Shown piece by piece: positions 1-13,718 of a stretch of DNA of 64,000 nt (positions are counted from its first letter, which is position 1; each line of letters starts with the position of its first letter). The stretch is from Sinonovacula constricta (lineage: Eukaryota; Mollusca; Bivalvia; Cardiida; Solecurtidae), in the NCBI GenBank assembly GCA_007844125.1, contig CM017558.1:51171831-51235830 (forward strand), in the 5' to 3' direction. A program made the translations under genes and the position numbers. A model generated the notes under the pieces. The model did no database searches, was not told the DNA's origin, and worked only from the letters and a program-made list of their open reading frames with translations.

Positions 1-1289
1 GTTTTTACTTGTGATCGCGTACAAAATTAAATAAATCAACAACTGGAACTAAATCAAAATAGTGAAATTTTAACTCTTTACCTGCCAAGCATTGTATTGG
101 TGAGGCTTTGTGAATTGGTGGAGATCTTCACTATCTAATGCTAGTTTTCTGCGTATAATAGTATAAATTATAAACCAATTGAGTTTGGCTTGAGGTTAAG
201 CAATGTTCAGTATTGTCTAGAGTTCCCCTTGGTTGTACCTTGAATATCCGCTGTCCCGAAGCTAGTTCTTAACTCAGTTACAACAGGAAAGCTGTGGCAG
301 TTGGCTATTCATAATTATAGTCAACACCTTAACTCTTGGTCTCATGGACACAGACTGATTAGGCTTTGGCAAATAATGTAGTGTCTTTATAATTATAGCT
401 AGGTATGTATTCTTACAGTTGTGAGCAAATAATTAAGAGTCTGATCAAATTATTAGCAATTGTAGCATAAAAGGGTTAACCAAACAAAACATTATGATGT
501 TTGTTGTGACATCAGTCAGAATGTCAATAGTGTTGGTCGGATAGACACTTTCTGAGTTGGTAGTTGAGTCACATGATGTCCATTCAGCCAGTTTGAACAA
601 ATTGTCAATCTTGTTACCTGTCAACAGCTACAAGAGAAGCCAGACCTGTGTCTGCCTCACTCTGGTATAATGTCATGAATGAAATGACAATATTGATGTA
701 ACTAGCTATAGAAAGAATTTACAGATAAATGTTTTTTTTCTCCAAATTATAATTGGCAGTTGTTGGACCAATAGCACACTACAGCGCCTACCTGGAAAGT
801 TACTACTAAATTGCAAATTTACAATTTATCTTATTTGTATATTTTAAGTTCATGGGACCAAAGTATATGCCCTGTACATAAAAACAACAAGTTATTGTTT
901 TATGAATATTTAAACTTATTCTGGAAAAATGACAAAAATGCATTTAAACGTTGCTTATGGCTAAAGCTTATATCAGCACCCCTAAGATTTCCTTTCATCC
1001 TTGCCAGGTGGCTCTGAAGCCTGGTCATTGTGATACCAAGGACAATCAGTGGTCAGCCTGTGGTCAGTCAGCAGGCACTATGGTCACATGACCACTATTA
1101 TTGTCACCTCAGTAACAGCTCTCCTGGTCGTGCCAGGATCACCTCTGATTGCTTGACAATTCAACCCGTGGATTAGCCCGCAATAGACTGTTGTCCTGCT
1201 AGGGAAAAGGTTATAATGAAATTATGACATAATACTGGTAAACTATTGGTTTAAATGACTTCTTGACATCTGCTGATATTAGCCTATTT

Positions 1290-1450
1290 TTACAATGATG
1301 TACAGACAATTTGGGTCCTTATTTTGTCCAGCTAGTACTGGTTGGGGAAGACCCCAGAGAAATGCCTGAGTATAACCAGCACAGCTCAGTTCAGCTGGAA
1401 GACCATTACTAACATGAAGTTGTTTCACAGACTGGCCATGGCAGCCCCTG
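1290..1450 (-). mobile_element. Diverged S2 SINE fragment
   Basis: The plus strand reads GGGGAAGACCCCAGAGAAAT then GCCTGAGTATAACC, which lines up with the hairpin segment of the S2 copies at 32.5 and 39.6 kb. No tRNA-like head remains recognisable. Confidence 0.4.
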
Positions 1451-3342
1451 AAACAGTTTGCCGATGGTCTTTTTTTTTGTGCGCTTACGAGTAAGGCTAT
1501 TTTTGACACTTGTTTGTTATGTTTTTGTAACACTTGCCCCTGTCTCAGCCATCAGCCCTCTGGAGTATCCAGGTCCAGTTGTCAAGTGTCTAACCCATCT
1601 TGGGTGACCTTGACCTGTCATTTAAATCATCATTACCCTTAATTAACCTGTCATTACACATTATTGGGTGACAATAAATTACATCATTGGCAAAACAATG
1701 AAAATGCCATAAAGAAACAATAACTCTCCAGTCTATGACTTGAATAAAGTTTTCTTTGTTCAAGTAAAAGGTAACAAATGAGACCATTTTTTTAAAGTTC
1801 CATATAATAATACAGTGTATCAGATTTCAGAAAATGTTTGAATTGTGTCCTCTTTTAATGTTGGTGTTGTCTTACATAAGACTGCAGCGTAATACTATAT
1901 GCATGTCTACAAGACAGTCTACATTTATCTATATGGGCAAATGTGGAAGCAAAACAATTAAATATTTATCCACAACTCACTCGTAATTATAATTAGAAGG
2001 AATTGGGCTGTCATTTATATGTCTGAAACTCTCACTTGTGTTTGAGAAGGAGTTAGAAATTGCCACAGAAGTTTCTAATTCCTCCCTGGAAAATTCTGCA
2101 GAAATTACTACCTTCTCCCTTCAGCCACCTAAAAATTCAAGACGTGGAAGATTTCTCAGCTTCACACCTTTTCACAAAATATATAGCTTCATTCTTTATT
2201 GACTCCATGCCTAATAATGCAGGAAATGGGTCTCCTAAAATATTGAAACAGAAAAAATGCAAACTTGCTGCAAATCTAATTGTGCTGTCATTAGCCATAC
2301 ATACTTTTTGCAATGCATTTCGACACAGTTTCTGTGACAGAATGCACCACGTGCAGCTGGTAATGTTTGTTTGTTAATGAGAGGCAAGTTTATTGACTTG
2401 TTTTCCTAGTGCCAGTTAAAAAAAAATCTTACAAATCCAAAAATGTGTAGTACAGTTATGCCTTTCAAGTTTGCAAGGATAAAAATTGCAATTCATTTGT
2501 TGCATTTAAATAGATAAACTTTTATGCAAGCTTTGTAAAAACCTTTATCTAATTATAAGACCTTATTAATTGTAATGTGAAATAATATGTTAGTTTCTGA
2601 AAAAAAAAGGTGTTTTCAAAATACATATTTATATATTAGTTCTTAAAAAAATTGACAAAACACTTTTTTTTACTATGATCTGTGTATATTTGTTTTACTA
2701 CTAAGTACCTCTTTCAAGAAGTCATTTAGTGTTAAAGTCATTTCCATTTCAAGAAAGAAAGACAAAAACACTGTCGCGTATCTGATGGGTGCCATTTTTT
2801 TTGTTAAAGAAAAAGCAGACTTAGATTCTGGTACTTGTCACTAATTATGCTGAAGCTGAAATGTTTTGTGTCGTTCATGAAAATAGAAAACATGTTGATG
2901 GCCATTGTAGAGAGAGAAGTGTGGAAAAATTAAAGGTTTAGAGTACTTGGTCAGGGTCTGAAGTAGGCAGCATGTATAAATATTTGTGAATGAAGGTGTG
3001 AGGGACACTGAGAAACGTGCAGGTTGGTCCTTGGGGGTGTCAGATTCACAGTGGGATCACCGTGGGTAGCGCTGAGACCAGAAGCCATCAGTATTCTTCA
3101 TTTCTTCATCGTAGTCATTCACATTGGCTTGGCTTGTTAGTGCTGACACATGTTTCAAATATCCCATTTTGTGGATGGCCAGAGACTGCTTTGAAAAAAT
3201 TAATTTTTAAAGTAAACATGAACTGATGTCAGCATGTTTTAGAGGAGGGGAGACCCAGGTGCGAGAGATGCGGACTTGAACAGTAGCTGCAAATGAGAGG
3301 CTCAACAGAGAGCAGAGGTCATTCGGGGTCCGTCGGGACAAG

Positions 3343-3358
3343 CTCACTAGGGGGCGCT
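3343..3358 (+). promoter_or_regulatory. CTCF-like motif
   Basis: CTCACTAGGGGGCGCT differs from the consensus CCACTAGGGGGCGCT core only at its 5' edge. It sits in a short stretch (3230-3370) that keeps several CpGs in an otherwise AT-rich region. CTCF is conserved in bilaterians; occupancy here is inference. Confidence 0.45.
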
Positions 3359-4329
3359 TTTTGACATGGGGAAGTCATCCAGTAATGTGACCAAGTGACA
3401 AACACCTGAATTGTTGGTCATTTTAGGTGGTGAGAGGTTAAATGAGATTTTAATTTTGCTACTTAGTTTTCAGTAGAAGGCTCCCTCAATACAGTATGGT
3501 GTTCGTTTGGATAATTTAGCTAATAATGCCCTATCTGGGTGCCTGCAGGTTGGTCAGGGTAGGCTTGGCTGGTTATGGTTGAAGTGAAGTGAAAAAAGAT
3601 CTAAAGAGTGTCCCTGTTTGAGAGATTCATTTGGAGGTGATAATTTTCTTTAATCGTTATATTAATAAAATATTTTTCTCTGGGACTGTTGTTTTTGGTC
3701 AAAGATTATGTTTCTCTTTAAGAAATATAGAAAATATAACAACAAATGTCTGTTTCTGCCCTTGAGAAGATAAGTATCAGTTCACGATGTTAAATGAAGT
3801 TTCAGAAGTGCAAATATTGTATAATGCTTTGCACGTTGATGCACATGTCATTAGATTGACCATGATTGATGATTCATAGTATCCTTTAAAGCAATAACTA
3901 TTTAGGTGTGAAAACAGTTCATCATTATTCTTTAGTCATTTTTAATCAAAGGATTATAAATGTTAATTATCATAAATGTAAATATTTAATCAGTAATTGA
4001 GAAATTTGACAATTTAAGGTTCCCAAACCCCTGTGTGGGTTAAACTATTGTATCATGTCAAGATATCTCCCTGCAGTAAATAGACTGAATAGACTGGATG
4101 TATAGAGATGATGACTGTTTGTAAACATTAAATTCTGACACATTATGGAAAGGGAAGGTATTAACTAGCAGTATTCAATATTTTTGCACTCCCATGCATT
4201 TTCAGCACCCTTACACAACGTATGAATAGTTGCGGCTTCTGAAATCCTAGGTTCTAATTTTAGTTCCAATGTGTTTAATTCAATCTCTGACATTCACATG
4301 CTTTCTACACCCCTTACATGGTTCGGATG

Positions 4330-4395
4330 GGATTATGGCCATGTGGTTAAGGCATGTCTGAATGGCCGTCCAAGGTTTGGTTCTGACCAGTTTTA
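4330..4395 (+). mobile_element. tRNA-like fragment (SINE head or tRNA pseudogene)
   Basis: ATGGCCATGTGGTTAAGGCA closely matches the A-box region of Leu/Ser tRNAs. A degraded B box, AGGTTTGGTTCTGACC, follows at a plausible distance. It cannot fold as an intact tRNA, so a relic of a tRNA or SINE is more likely than a working gene. Confidence 0.4.
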
Positions 4396-5199
4396 TTTTA
4401 TATTTTTGCATTCCATTGTCTTTCTGTTCTGCTGTACATGGAGGTGTCATTAAACATGTCAGCTATATGGATTTAAGTCCGCATGCTTTTTAGGTGTATT
4501 TAATTTCTTTCTAAAAAACTAGAAATATTTATTTTAAAGCCATTGAGAAAGTGTATATCTGTGGGAGGCTCAAACCAGTATCTCTGCTTCTTGTCCTTAT
4601 TTGTACCATCTGAGCTTACCACATATGGTGCACATTTTATTCATATTCCCAGCAAAATAATACAGAATTATCATATATACAACCCTTATGACTATTTTCC
4701 CACAGAAATAGTATATATATAATTAGTTACTGAACCTTGAACCAATTTGTAAAACTGCCATTAATCTGTTTGACATGTTCATGACTATTTTATCTACCGT
4801 TATGTCCAAATTCCTTACCCCTCCTTTCATTTCCAGTGTGATAAAACCTTTCACCAAGTCTGATATATTCTGATATACTCTTAATACATTGTGTACCTAA
4901 TGTCACAGTTGACAAACATTACCTCAAACTTTATGTAGCGGGTACGAAATGCTAACAAGGCCCAAGTGGCCAGTGGTCAGATAACAGCACGAGAGTTGGC
5001 TCGATTGGTCACTCTGGCAGACATAACTGTGTCACAGCGACTTGATGAAGTGGCGAGTAATTGATACTAATTGTATAATCCACTAGTGACTACTAGCCAT
5101 CGCTATCACCCATTTGTCAACTGTCAAATTGAACCCCCTCTGATTACAGTCTATGCTAAGACTGATTTCCTATTTGGATAAATATTTGCCTTCCTACCA

Positions 5200-6370
5200 A
5201 TTTACTTACTGCTACTTACTTGCTTAATCCTAGGGAAAGTTTTATTAATAAGTTCATATCCAGGCAGAAACTGAGAAGATACATATATTTACCTGTAACC
5301 TACCAATTAACTAACTCTACTCTTACTTAGTCCCAGTGATAATTTTTATTAATAAGTTCATATCCAGGTAGAATCAAAGAAGTTACATATGCATGCATTT
5401 ACATACCTACCAATAAACTTAGTACCGCTTTTGTATTTACTTAACCCATTCATTCATAGTTCATCTTTAATTTTGAAAATTCACTTGACTTTGTTGTTTT
5501 TCTTTAAAAGAGATAAAAGGATTTAAATAAATGTATGTTCAACTTGTAATAATAGACTTAAGGCTGAACCAGTCTACACATAAGCCCTTCGTCATGCAGA
5601 TTCTGCTAATGATTGTGAATGGTTTGTAAATACGTAATTTGGAGTATACATGCAGGAATGGGTTAATTCCAAGGAAAAGTTTTATTTAAAAGTTCAAACC
5701 TAGGCAAACGGTTACACGCTAAGAAGATACATATATTTACATTCCAACCTATTTACCTGCTATAGCTAGTTTCTTGCTTACTCCTGGTAATGTTTTATAA
5801 TTATGTCATTACCAAGGTAGAAATGGTTCAAGTTACTAACATATCTAGACATATCCAGAATGATTTCATGGTTTTGCTAGCAATGGATCTCTATCAAGCT
5901 ACTCTTTTGCTAAGTTTGTTTGTTTATCGTCCTAACCAACAGTATTTCGGTTATCTGGAGATGATGTCCACTTGAAGCAGATATAGTGCTGCCTTCACTG
6001 TGTATTGCATGTTGTAAAAACCTGGCCTGATACCACACCCAGTCATTTATACTGACACCGGGCCAACCAGTTGTGGAACTGCCCTTAGATTTGCTTGAGT
6101 GTTAGCAAGGGAGCTAATATACCACTAACATGACTTTGGTATGTCGTGGCCCGGGATCGAACCATACCTGGAGCCGACGCTCAACCGATTGCACTACCAG
6201 GTCTGGTTTTTTGCTTATTCTTTGGAAGATGTTCATATGTTCCTTGGTATAGTAAGAAATACATGTACATAGATAAACATATCAAGGAAGAGTCCCTATT
6301 TTGGTAAATATTTACCCACTTATCTACCTACTCACTTACTTGTGGGTGGAGAAATTCATTAACAAGTCTC
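5200..6370. repeat. Degenerate tandem repeat array, unit about 105-115 bp, interrupted by a SINE
   Basis: Recurring blocks are TTTTATTAATAAGTTCATAT, CCAGGCAGAA or CCAGGTAGAA, GAAGATACATATATTTACCT and CCTACCAATT. Units start near 5215, 5322 and 5655, with partial ones near 5765 and 6210. The S1-type SINE at 5985-6205 sits between the last two. Confidence 0.55.
5985..6205 (-). mobile_element. tRNA-derived SINE, S1-related
   Basis: The minus strand begins with a tRNA-like head (GGTAGTGCAATCGGTTGAGC, then B box GGTTCGATCCCGGG). Further along is CCCGGTGTCAGTATAAATGA, matching the body of the SINE at 37861-38145. The 3' part is diverged. It lies inside a degenerate tandem repeat array. Confidence 0.7.
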
Positions 6371-8029
6371 TATCATATAGAAAGTTTAATACCTTGAATA
6401 TGACATGTAGATACTGGTTTAGGTGAAAAGGTTAATTAAATTTTTTCATTGCATGTGTAATATCGTTGGAGAAGACTTTGAAAATGGATGGTTATACATG
6501 ATCTTGGAAGTATTGTAAGTAATACCACAAATGCAATTTTTCGCAGCTTTATTTTGTGTATCTATCATGTAAATATATGAAGTCTATAAAATTTTAATAA
6601 TTTCAGACTATAATCTGCTTATGATAAATCATATATTTATGTTAAAATAATGTTTTTTCACACATTTGCAATCAATTTGTTTATTTAATCATTTAGTCTA
6701 ACAAAATATGTTTTGAAGCAAATACACATGATTGCATTCAAATGCCTACAAATTATTTTTTTTATCAAATGATGTTTCATTTTGTAATTGTGTATGCCAT
6801 AATACAGGTATACAGAACCCACACAACCCTTAATGATGGGTTATTTGCTAGGCAAATAAATGTCATGTCTTTTCTTTTCAACCTGCCCACTGCCAGCATT
6901 ACAATGTTACATTTCAATTTACCTTTTGTGCAACTTTACCTGTTCTGATTGGTTATGGATTATTGATATATTGGTTTACCCCTTAACTTGACAACTGATT
7001 AGTACCTTTTACTCATTCTTATGTCTTTACTTACAACTACATGTAAATGTAACAAGACACATTGCCAGGGACTGGGTCGCCAATAGTCCAGGTTCTGGAA
7101 TCTAGCTGATCTGGATATGCACTGTCTGCCCTGATCTGACTATGCTGTCCTAGTTAGGTTCAGGCATGACAACAATGCAAGAATATCTATACAAACTAAT
7201 TTGCCTATGGAGAGGATAAAAGAAGGTCAAAAAACAAAATTACCAGGTGAAATAGGCAGCTCAGTGTGTGGAAGTGACTCACCCTGGGGGACCTTTCAGT
7301 GGCTACAAACTGGCGGCAACTCTTCATTAGGTGTCCCAAGGTTCATTAGGACAGACCCCCACCATCCACATGGTAGAAGAAATGTGGCACCTTTGGGAAA
7401 CTGGCAAAAAATGTTGTATAAATCTTTTACTTTATGGAATCTGATGTAAATTTACATGAATTGATCAGGCTTAGGCAAATAGGTCGGATCCAGATCCAGA
7501 TCTGCTCTATTTGCACCAGAGTTGTTAGCAATATGTCTTATTACTATTGAATAAAGATTTTATTAAATAAATTAGGTTTTGTATTTCTTGAAAATAAATG
7601 TACCTATTGTTGGGATAAAAGAAAACATGCTTGTTGTTGTGGCAGTTTGGGTTTATAATTAGCAAGTGGATCTAAGTTGGTCTTCATGAGTTTAGTAACT
7701 CTTAAAAACTGAGTGCACTTCAACATTTTGTTTTAAATTATGAATTGTCTGTTTGTTTGTGTTTTATCTTTTTCTAATGTTTAAACAGACATTTTGGTTG
7801 TGTTTTTTTTTATACATGTACGAAATATTATTTCATGATTTAATTTAGGATTCCAAAAGTTCTGAAATCTGTCTAAAGTTAAAAAAATTTAAAAGGAACA
7901 GATTTTTTTTTTATTGTACTACAAAAACAATATGTGCTTGAGAGTAATAGGTTAGGTCTGCAGTGAAAGCTTGAGCAAGCGCAATACAATTAAACATCTG
8001 TCCTCTTAAGATAAAAAAAAGCCGAATAA

Positions 8030-8260
8030 ATGTCTCCGCATTGCTAATATTTATGATTCATGTGACGTGTCGTGCGTGTTATTGAAAGTGTCCTATTGAA
8101 AGATGAGTCTACATTTCGGTAACAAACAACGTTTTAAATGACCGCCAGCCCGTGGGTATGACAATTTACCGTTGGAGGTGTTGTTTGTCGCCGATATGGT
8201 TGCCAGCGACTTCCTTGGTTGTCAAGGCCATCTTTGGTTGTGGCAGGCTACTGTAACAAA
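8030..8260. promoter_or_regulatory. CpG-retaining island, possible regulatory element
   Basis: Against AT-rich flanks this stretch holds GTGACGTGTCGTGCGTG, a CRE-like TGACGTG, GACCGCCAGCCCGTGGG and several other CpGs. No open frame, tRNA or repeat explains it. Enhancer or unmethylated island is inference. Confidence 0.3.
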
Positions 8261-9268
8261 ATTTATTCAAGCAACGTTAAAGATACTGTTTCAAGTTGAT
8301 ATGTTGTCAGAAATGAAAGTTTGAAAATACTTTAAATCTCAGTTGGGTGGCTATTGATATATTTTGAGGTAGTCTTCTATAAAGACAACTGAAAGTGTCC
8401 TTTGTATACTATTGGTCATGGATTCTTTTGTAATACATTTCAGAAACTTTCTTTTGCACCCACCATTTGTATTCTTAATACATTTTGTTTAACATATTTT
8501 TACTAACTTTTCAAATTTCAAATCTTTTACTATTGGGTGTACCTGCCTTTAAATATTTCGATGACACTCGTCCATTCCTAAGCAGGCTGGCCTTCACCTG
8601 GATAGATAGGAATGTCGGGTTTACTCTCTCTATGGATGACTCTAGATATCGAAACCTATCTCGACCCTATCTGCCAAGACAACTTTCATCCTTAAGGCAA
8701 CTTTTCATGCTGAAAGTCCCATTGCCAGATTGTTTTCATTCTTACACTGCTGAACAAAAATTGTTCACACCTAGGCAAAAAGTATAGATCTAGACCAACT
8801 ATATATAGCTCCCATATGACTAGACTTTCTCAGCAAAAAGTCTCTTGCAATATATCTCATTACTGGTTATTGTTACAGAATATGTGAGAATCAAAACAGG
8901 TTATTAATAATAAGAATCAGAATAAGGGATCAAGCAACCGAAAATTTATAATATAGATATTTGAGAGACACAGCCACCATGGAGAAAGTTTCTTGACTAG
9001 ATAGGCCTAATTGCGATTTATCAGCAACAGGATTATGGGTAGATCTCTTGTAATGGTAGTAGCATAGTAACTATTATAGAAGTGGGCTTGGAGCCTTTAG
9101 TGGATCCACTATGATTGGATTGCTATTAAATTAATAATTCTATCTTTCTGAGTGATATTGATATGTATAATCTAATGGAGAACTCAGAATGTGGGGGAAG
9201 TATTAGGCTTGAGACTAAATTTGTTACAACATGAAAACACTGATTGATAGATGGGGCATTTGAATTTA

Positions 9269-9270
<2 letters not shown>

Positions 9271-9329
<59 letters not shown>
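9271..9329. repeat. (TA)n microsatellite
   Basis: A perfect alternating AT tract of about 58 bp. The short Tyr/Ile frame across it is an artefact. Confidence 0.97.
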
Positions 9330-9333
<4 letters not shown>

Positions 9334-10516
9334 GTACACACACAAAAAAATTGCTAAAAGAAATAATTCAGTTCAAATAAATTTAAAAACTTAACATTGC
9401 GAAATTTGAAAGTTATGCCGATAAAATGATAAATACAATCAAAATATGTAAATTAAACGATTATCTACCTATATAAACAAAATGATTTTGTACCTTATAT
9501 TTCGGGTGTCTCTTTTCCTCCTGGGTTCAATATCATTTGTATAGTTTATGAGCAATAGAAAGGTTACTAGGGAAGTTGAGATGACCATTTTTGTAACTGA
9601 CCACTGTTGGTTTATTAGTCTTCAGTGACAAGTCAATTTGGATCCTATTACAAGATTCAGGGTGGGAAGGGGGGAAAGTGCTCAGAGGACAACCAGAACT
9701 ATTTTATTGTAACTTGAGTCACAGTTAAAACAAGTGGGCTAGGACTGTTCTCATTGACATGGTCACCCTTTGCTTGGAATCTGGACATGGACCCTTGGCT
9801 CTTATGTTTCCATTGTAACACAGTAGGTACCCAGGTGTGGCATTTTCATGGGGGTTTTAAATTTAAGAAATCTTAAAGTGGTAAAAGTATTTAAGATTTC
9901 TTAAGTATCATGTAAAAATGTTAAGATGACTAGGATGTTTGTCTTGACACTTTAATTAAGGACTGTGCGATTTGTGTCTTGAATTGATAGGATGGGGATT
10001 TATGGTTTAAAATCAGGGTAATTGAAGATTAGGACATTAACAGTTGTGTTTTCCTGTTCTAACAACCCAGTTTTGTCTTGTACTTTTAACCAGTATAACA
10101 TTGATTACATAAAAACACTGAGGGCACTCTGTTGAATATAAATGTGAACTTAACTGTTTTCAGAACAGATTAAGAAATCTGAAATTCACATGAAAATTAT
10201 TCCTGGCTCTTGTATGTGCAGAAACAACTATCAGTAAAATAGAGGACACAGATTGCTTGCTTAGATCTTGAAATCTTTGAAAAACTTTTTGGATTATAAT
10301 GAAGTAACCCCACAGATTTATCCGAAAGTTCAACAGATCAGTGTCATGCTGGGAATTGATCCTCTCGATGGATCTGTAGAGAGATAGTGTCATCAACTAG
10401 GGGCTTGAGGGGGCTAGATCAGGGGCTGCACCAGTTGTATGTTAGGAGGCTAGGGGTATTATAGGGGTATTATAAGGAATTGGAAGGAGCCAGTTCTTGT
10501 TGAGGTTAGGGATTAT

Positions 10517-10532
10517 TGCTAGGGGGCGCTGG
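10517..10532 (+). promoter_or_regulatory. Second CTCF-like motif, same orientation
   Basis: TTGCTAGGGGGCGCTGG shares the exact decamer AGGGGGCGCT with the site at 3.35 kb, on the same strand. Both lie upstream of the plus-strand protocadherin. Confidence 0.4.
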
Positions 10533-13500
10533 AGATTGGGGGATGAATAGAATATGGTGAGGACTGTTTATAGGGGAAGTGGATTAAGATTGTTGATAAT
10601 TTGATTAAGAAATGTAGGAAATCTCAGATGAGATAATGGAAATAGGATTATTATTGGAACTGCTCAAATTGGTCATGTGTCAGATTTGTATGATAAAATT
10701 AGGTGGGAAAAACTGCAGAAATAGAAATGAGAGGAGTAGACAAATATAAAGAGTTTATACACAAATTTACTGTAAATACTTTTGATCCTAATGATATTTT
10801 ACTCTTGTTCAGATTTTTAGTGTCAAATATACAGACACTAATGAAATTATATTGGTATTACTTGCTATTGTTTCATTTCTAGTCCTAGCTTATTCTTGTT
10901 TATCCATTTAAAATTCGAATTTATCACTGTGCTGATAAATGCAAGTTTGTTGCAAATACAATTATGAAATTCATAAAACAATTTTGTTTTGTTAACCTTT
11001 CTACTTATTAAACTAAAGAAATTGGGTGTGGGTAACAGCGACCATCTATTGTTTTACTCGTCAAAATGCTTATTTTATTGTTCTATGTATATATTGTGCT
11101 GTGATGCCTTTTTTTAAAATAGACTTGTTGCTTATACCAAAGAAAATAATAATTAAATTGGTTAAAACCACAGATTTGCTAAGAGCATTATAAGTGCTGT
11201 ACATCTACACAGGTGTTGATTGCTTTCTTTTCTTGTTGATTTGTTTGCTTTTACTGTTTGGCTTGGCATATGCCAGCATATAATTCTGAGTGTGATTTAA
11301 GGAAAACAAGATATTGGATTAGGCGTTAAGTTGCACTTACTGTTAATTGTATCATTATTGAGAAAGATTGGTGTAATATATGTTATGATTGGTGTAGAAT
11401 GTGTTGTGATGTAAATATGGACTTTCTACCAACACCATTACTGACACCAGTTAATTGTTTGGCCTGTCACTTATCACAGCAAGTTTTATCTTGTGTAGAA
11501 ACTTGGTCTGTATCTTTATAATGGTATTGTTGTCAAAGATATGATGAAAATGCATTTCATAAATTATATTCTACATCTTCAAAGAATATAGTATAATTGT
11601 ATGTATATGTAGAGAAAAATGTAAATAGCATTTTAAATAAAGAAGTACATTAAATCCATTCTGTTTTATAATAAACAATGTAAAACATTTTTTATCCAAA
11701 TAAAATAAAAAATGTGAAATTTCATGCATATTCATGCGTTGTTATACATACATCTAAAACATAATTAAACATTGCAAAATACCTTTGGTGTGTGTGTGTT
11801 TTTTTCACCTTTTTTATGGAATCTGTGTTGTTAAAAAAGTTGTTTAACAGAATATAGTGATATATTAGGCAGTGCATTGGACAGTTTGTAAACAATACAA
11901 AGATAACTAAGATACTTAGAATATGAATAACATGAATACTGGTTTACAACCAAAATATTATTCAGCTTTAAACTTGTCAGACAATACAATTACATTTTTA
12001 TCTAAATTGTAAAGATGCCACACACTTAACACCCTTCTTAATCTAAGCTAATCTAAACTTGTATCAATTCACACCCCCTATTATTTGCCAATTTTTCTTT
12101 AGATTGCATCTTTAAATTAAACAATTTGGGCTTCCAAATTCTATTTATAGATTTCAAGCCATGATTAGATTACAATCATGCTGCTAATTGGATGGTTAAT
12201 TGGCAAGTTTTGAACATTTAGAGCTGAATCAGCTGTCAATCAAATAAAAAGTGTGACTTGTGTTGAAGTGTGATATGTGTTTAAGTCACACTTATACAAT
12301 CAAATGTTTGGAGTGATGCATTTCAGTTTTGTGTTACATTTTCATGTAATATAATAGATAATTAAAAAGAATCTTCAATCAGTTCATTGCCATTGAAGGT
12401 AATGTTAAATAATTATTTCATACCAAATTTTTGGTTGAGTTTTCATTTGTATGCTCCATACATGTAACGTTAGTGCGATGTCCATAAAGAATCCAGATTG
12501 ATATTGATGAGCAATATTTAATTTATTTGTTGCTTTTAACTTCTTAGGTTGTTTGTTTAAGTTTGTTTATACAAACACAAAAGCTTAGTTCATGTCAGGT
12601 TTCGTATAAGTCTTAAGATTAAGCCTGCATTGTAATGTTCTAAGCAATACTGTATACAAAATTAAGTTTGAAATTTTAATTAATATTTAAATGATATTCT
12701 TGATTAAACTTTTGAGAAATGGCAACAACAGCAAATACAAAAATCTAAATTTAGAACCAGAATTTACACCATACAGTTCGCAATTTGCAATTCACGTTGA
12801 CCTAGTAAAAAAAGCTATCAAGGAACCATTACAAGTGTTTCATATTTTATTTGTTACATTGATTAGTCTGTTTGCTCGAGCCATTGATTGTAGTCAGGTA
12901 AAAGAGAAAGTTGTTTAGGAAGGTACCATAGGAGTCAGGTGGGCAGACAGTGTGGGGGCATCGCTGGGGTCGTACAATCAATAAAGTTACCTCTCTCTTA
13001 CAGAAGTCAAAGATTATTGTAAATAGAAATTTACAATAATATATATAGCCATTTTCACTCAGAATATTTGTGGTTTGGGGTTGTTTTTATTGAACATAAT
13101 ATTTTTCTTAGTTTCTGTACAAGTTTCTTGGGTTTGTCTATTAAAAGTGTTTAAGACACTGTATATTTGCATTACATGTATATAGTGACCTTTGTATGCG
13201 GTTGACCTTTCATGGATCAGCATACAAATGAGTTAATATCAGTATTTATTTTATTTTTTAATGTTGATTGTGCTATTTTTCAATTAAATATCTTTTTACT
13301 TTAAATATCATTTTAATTTATAGTTTGAAACTAATTAGGAATATTCTAGACCTTTTCAAACAAAATCTAGATCAAATATATTTTCTTTAAATAAAAAAAA
13401 GTCCCAATGTCCAGTTTTCTTAAATAAATCTTTAACAATAACACTGCTCTATTCCATTAAAGGCCCTGTTTTGTATTATTTATGTGACAACAGATCAGTT

Positions 13501-13718
13501 CTGTCCATACACAGCCTTATGTCATTCTCTCCTGTGCTAATTTATGTTGACACAACATCTTATCCATTGTAAAGTGAAAGAGAGCTGCGTTCAGCCAGAA
13601 TAAAGTGGGGTGGGGGGAGAATAGGGTAGCTGTGTCACAGAAATCACTTAAAATCCCTGCTGCTTCAATATCTGGTCCTAATTACTTGTGTACACAAGCC
13701 TATGGCCAGTACAGCAGT

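Larger units (their letters stand above)
1..13718. other. Intergenic region left of the plus gene
   Basis: No gene could be supported. Apart from the SINE pieces, tandem array, CTCF-like motifs, TA tract and CpG-retaining island listed separately, it is AT-rich sequence with short chance open frames. A palindrome TGGTCACATGACCA lies at 1081-1094. Confidence 0.7.

Noticed and set aside
8485..8787. 100-codon frame upstream of the plus gene
   Set aside because: No family similarity seen and its 3' end overlaps a dispersed R repeat fragment.
9126..9341. Tyr/Ile-rich minus-strand frame
   Set aside because: Translation of the (TA)n microsatellite.
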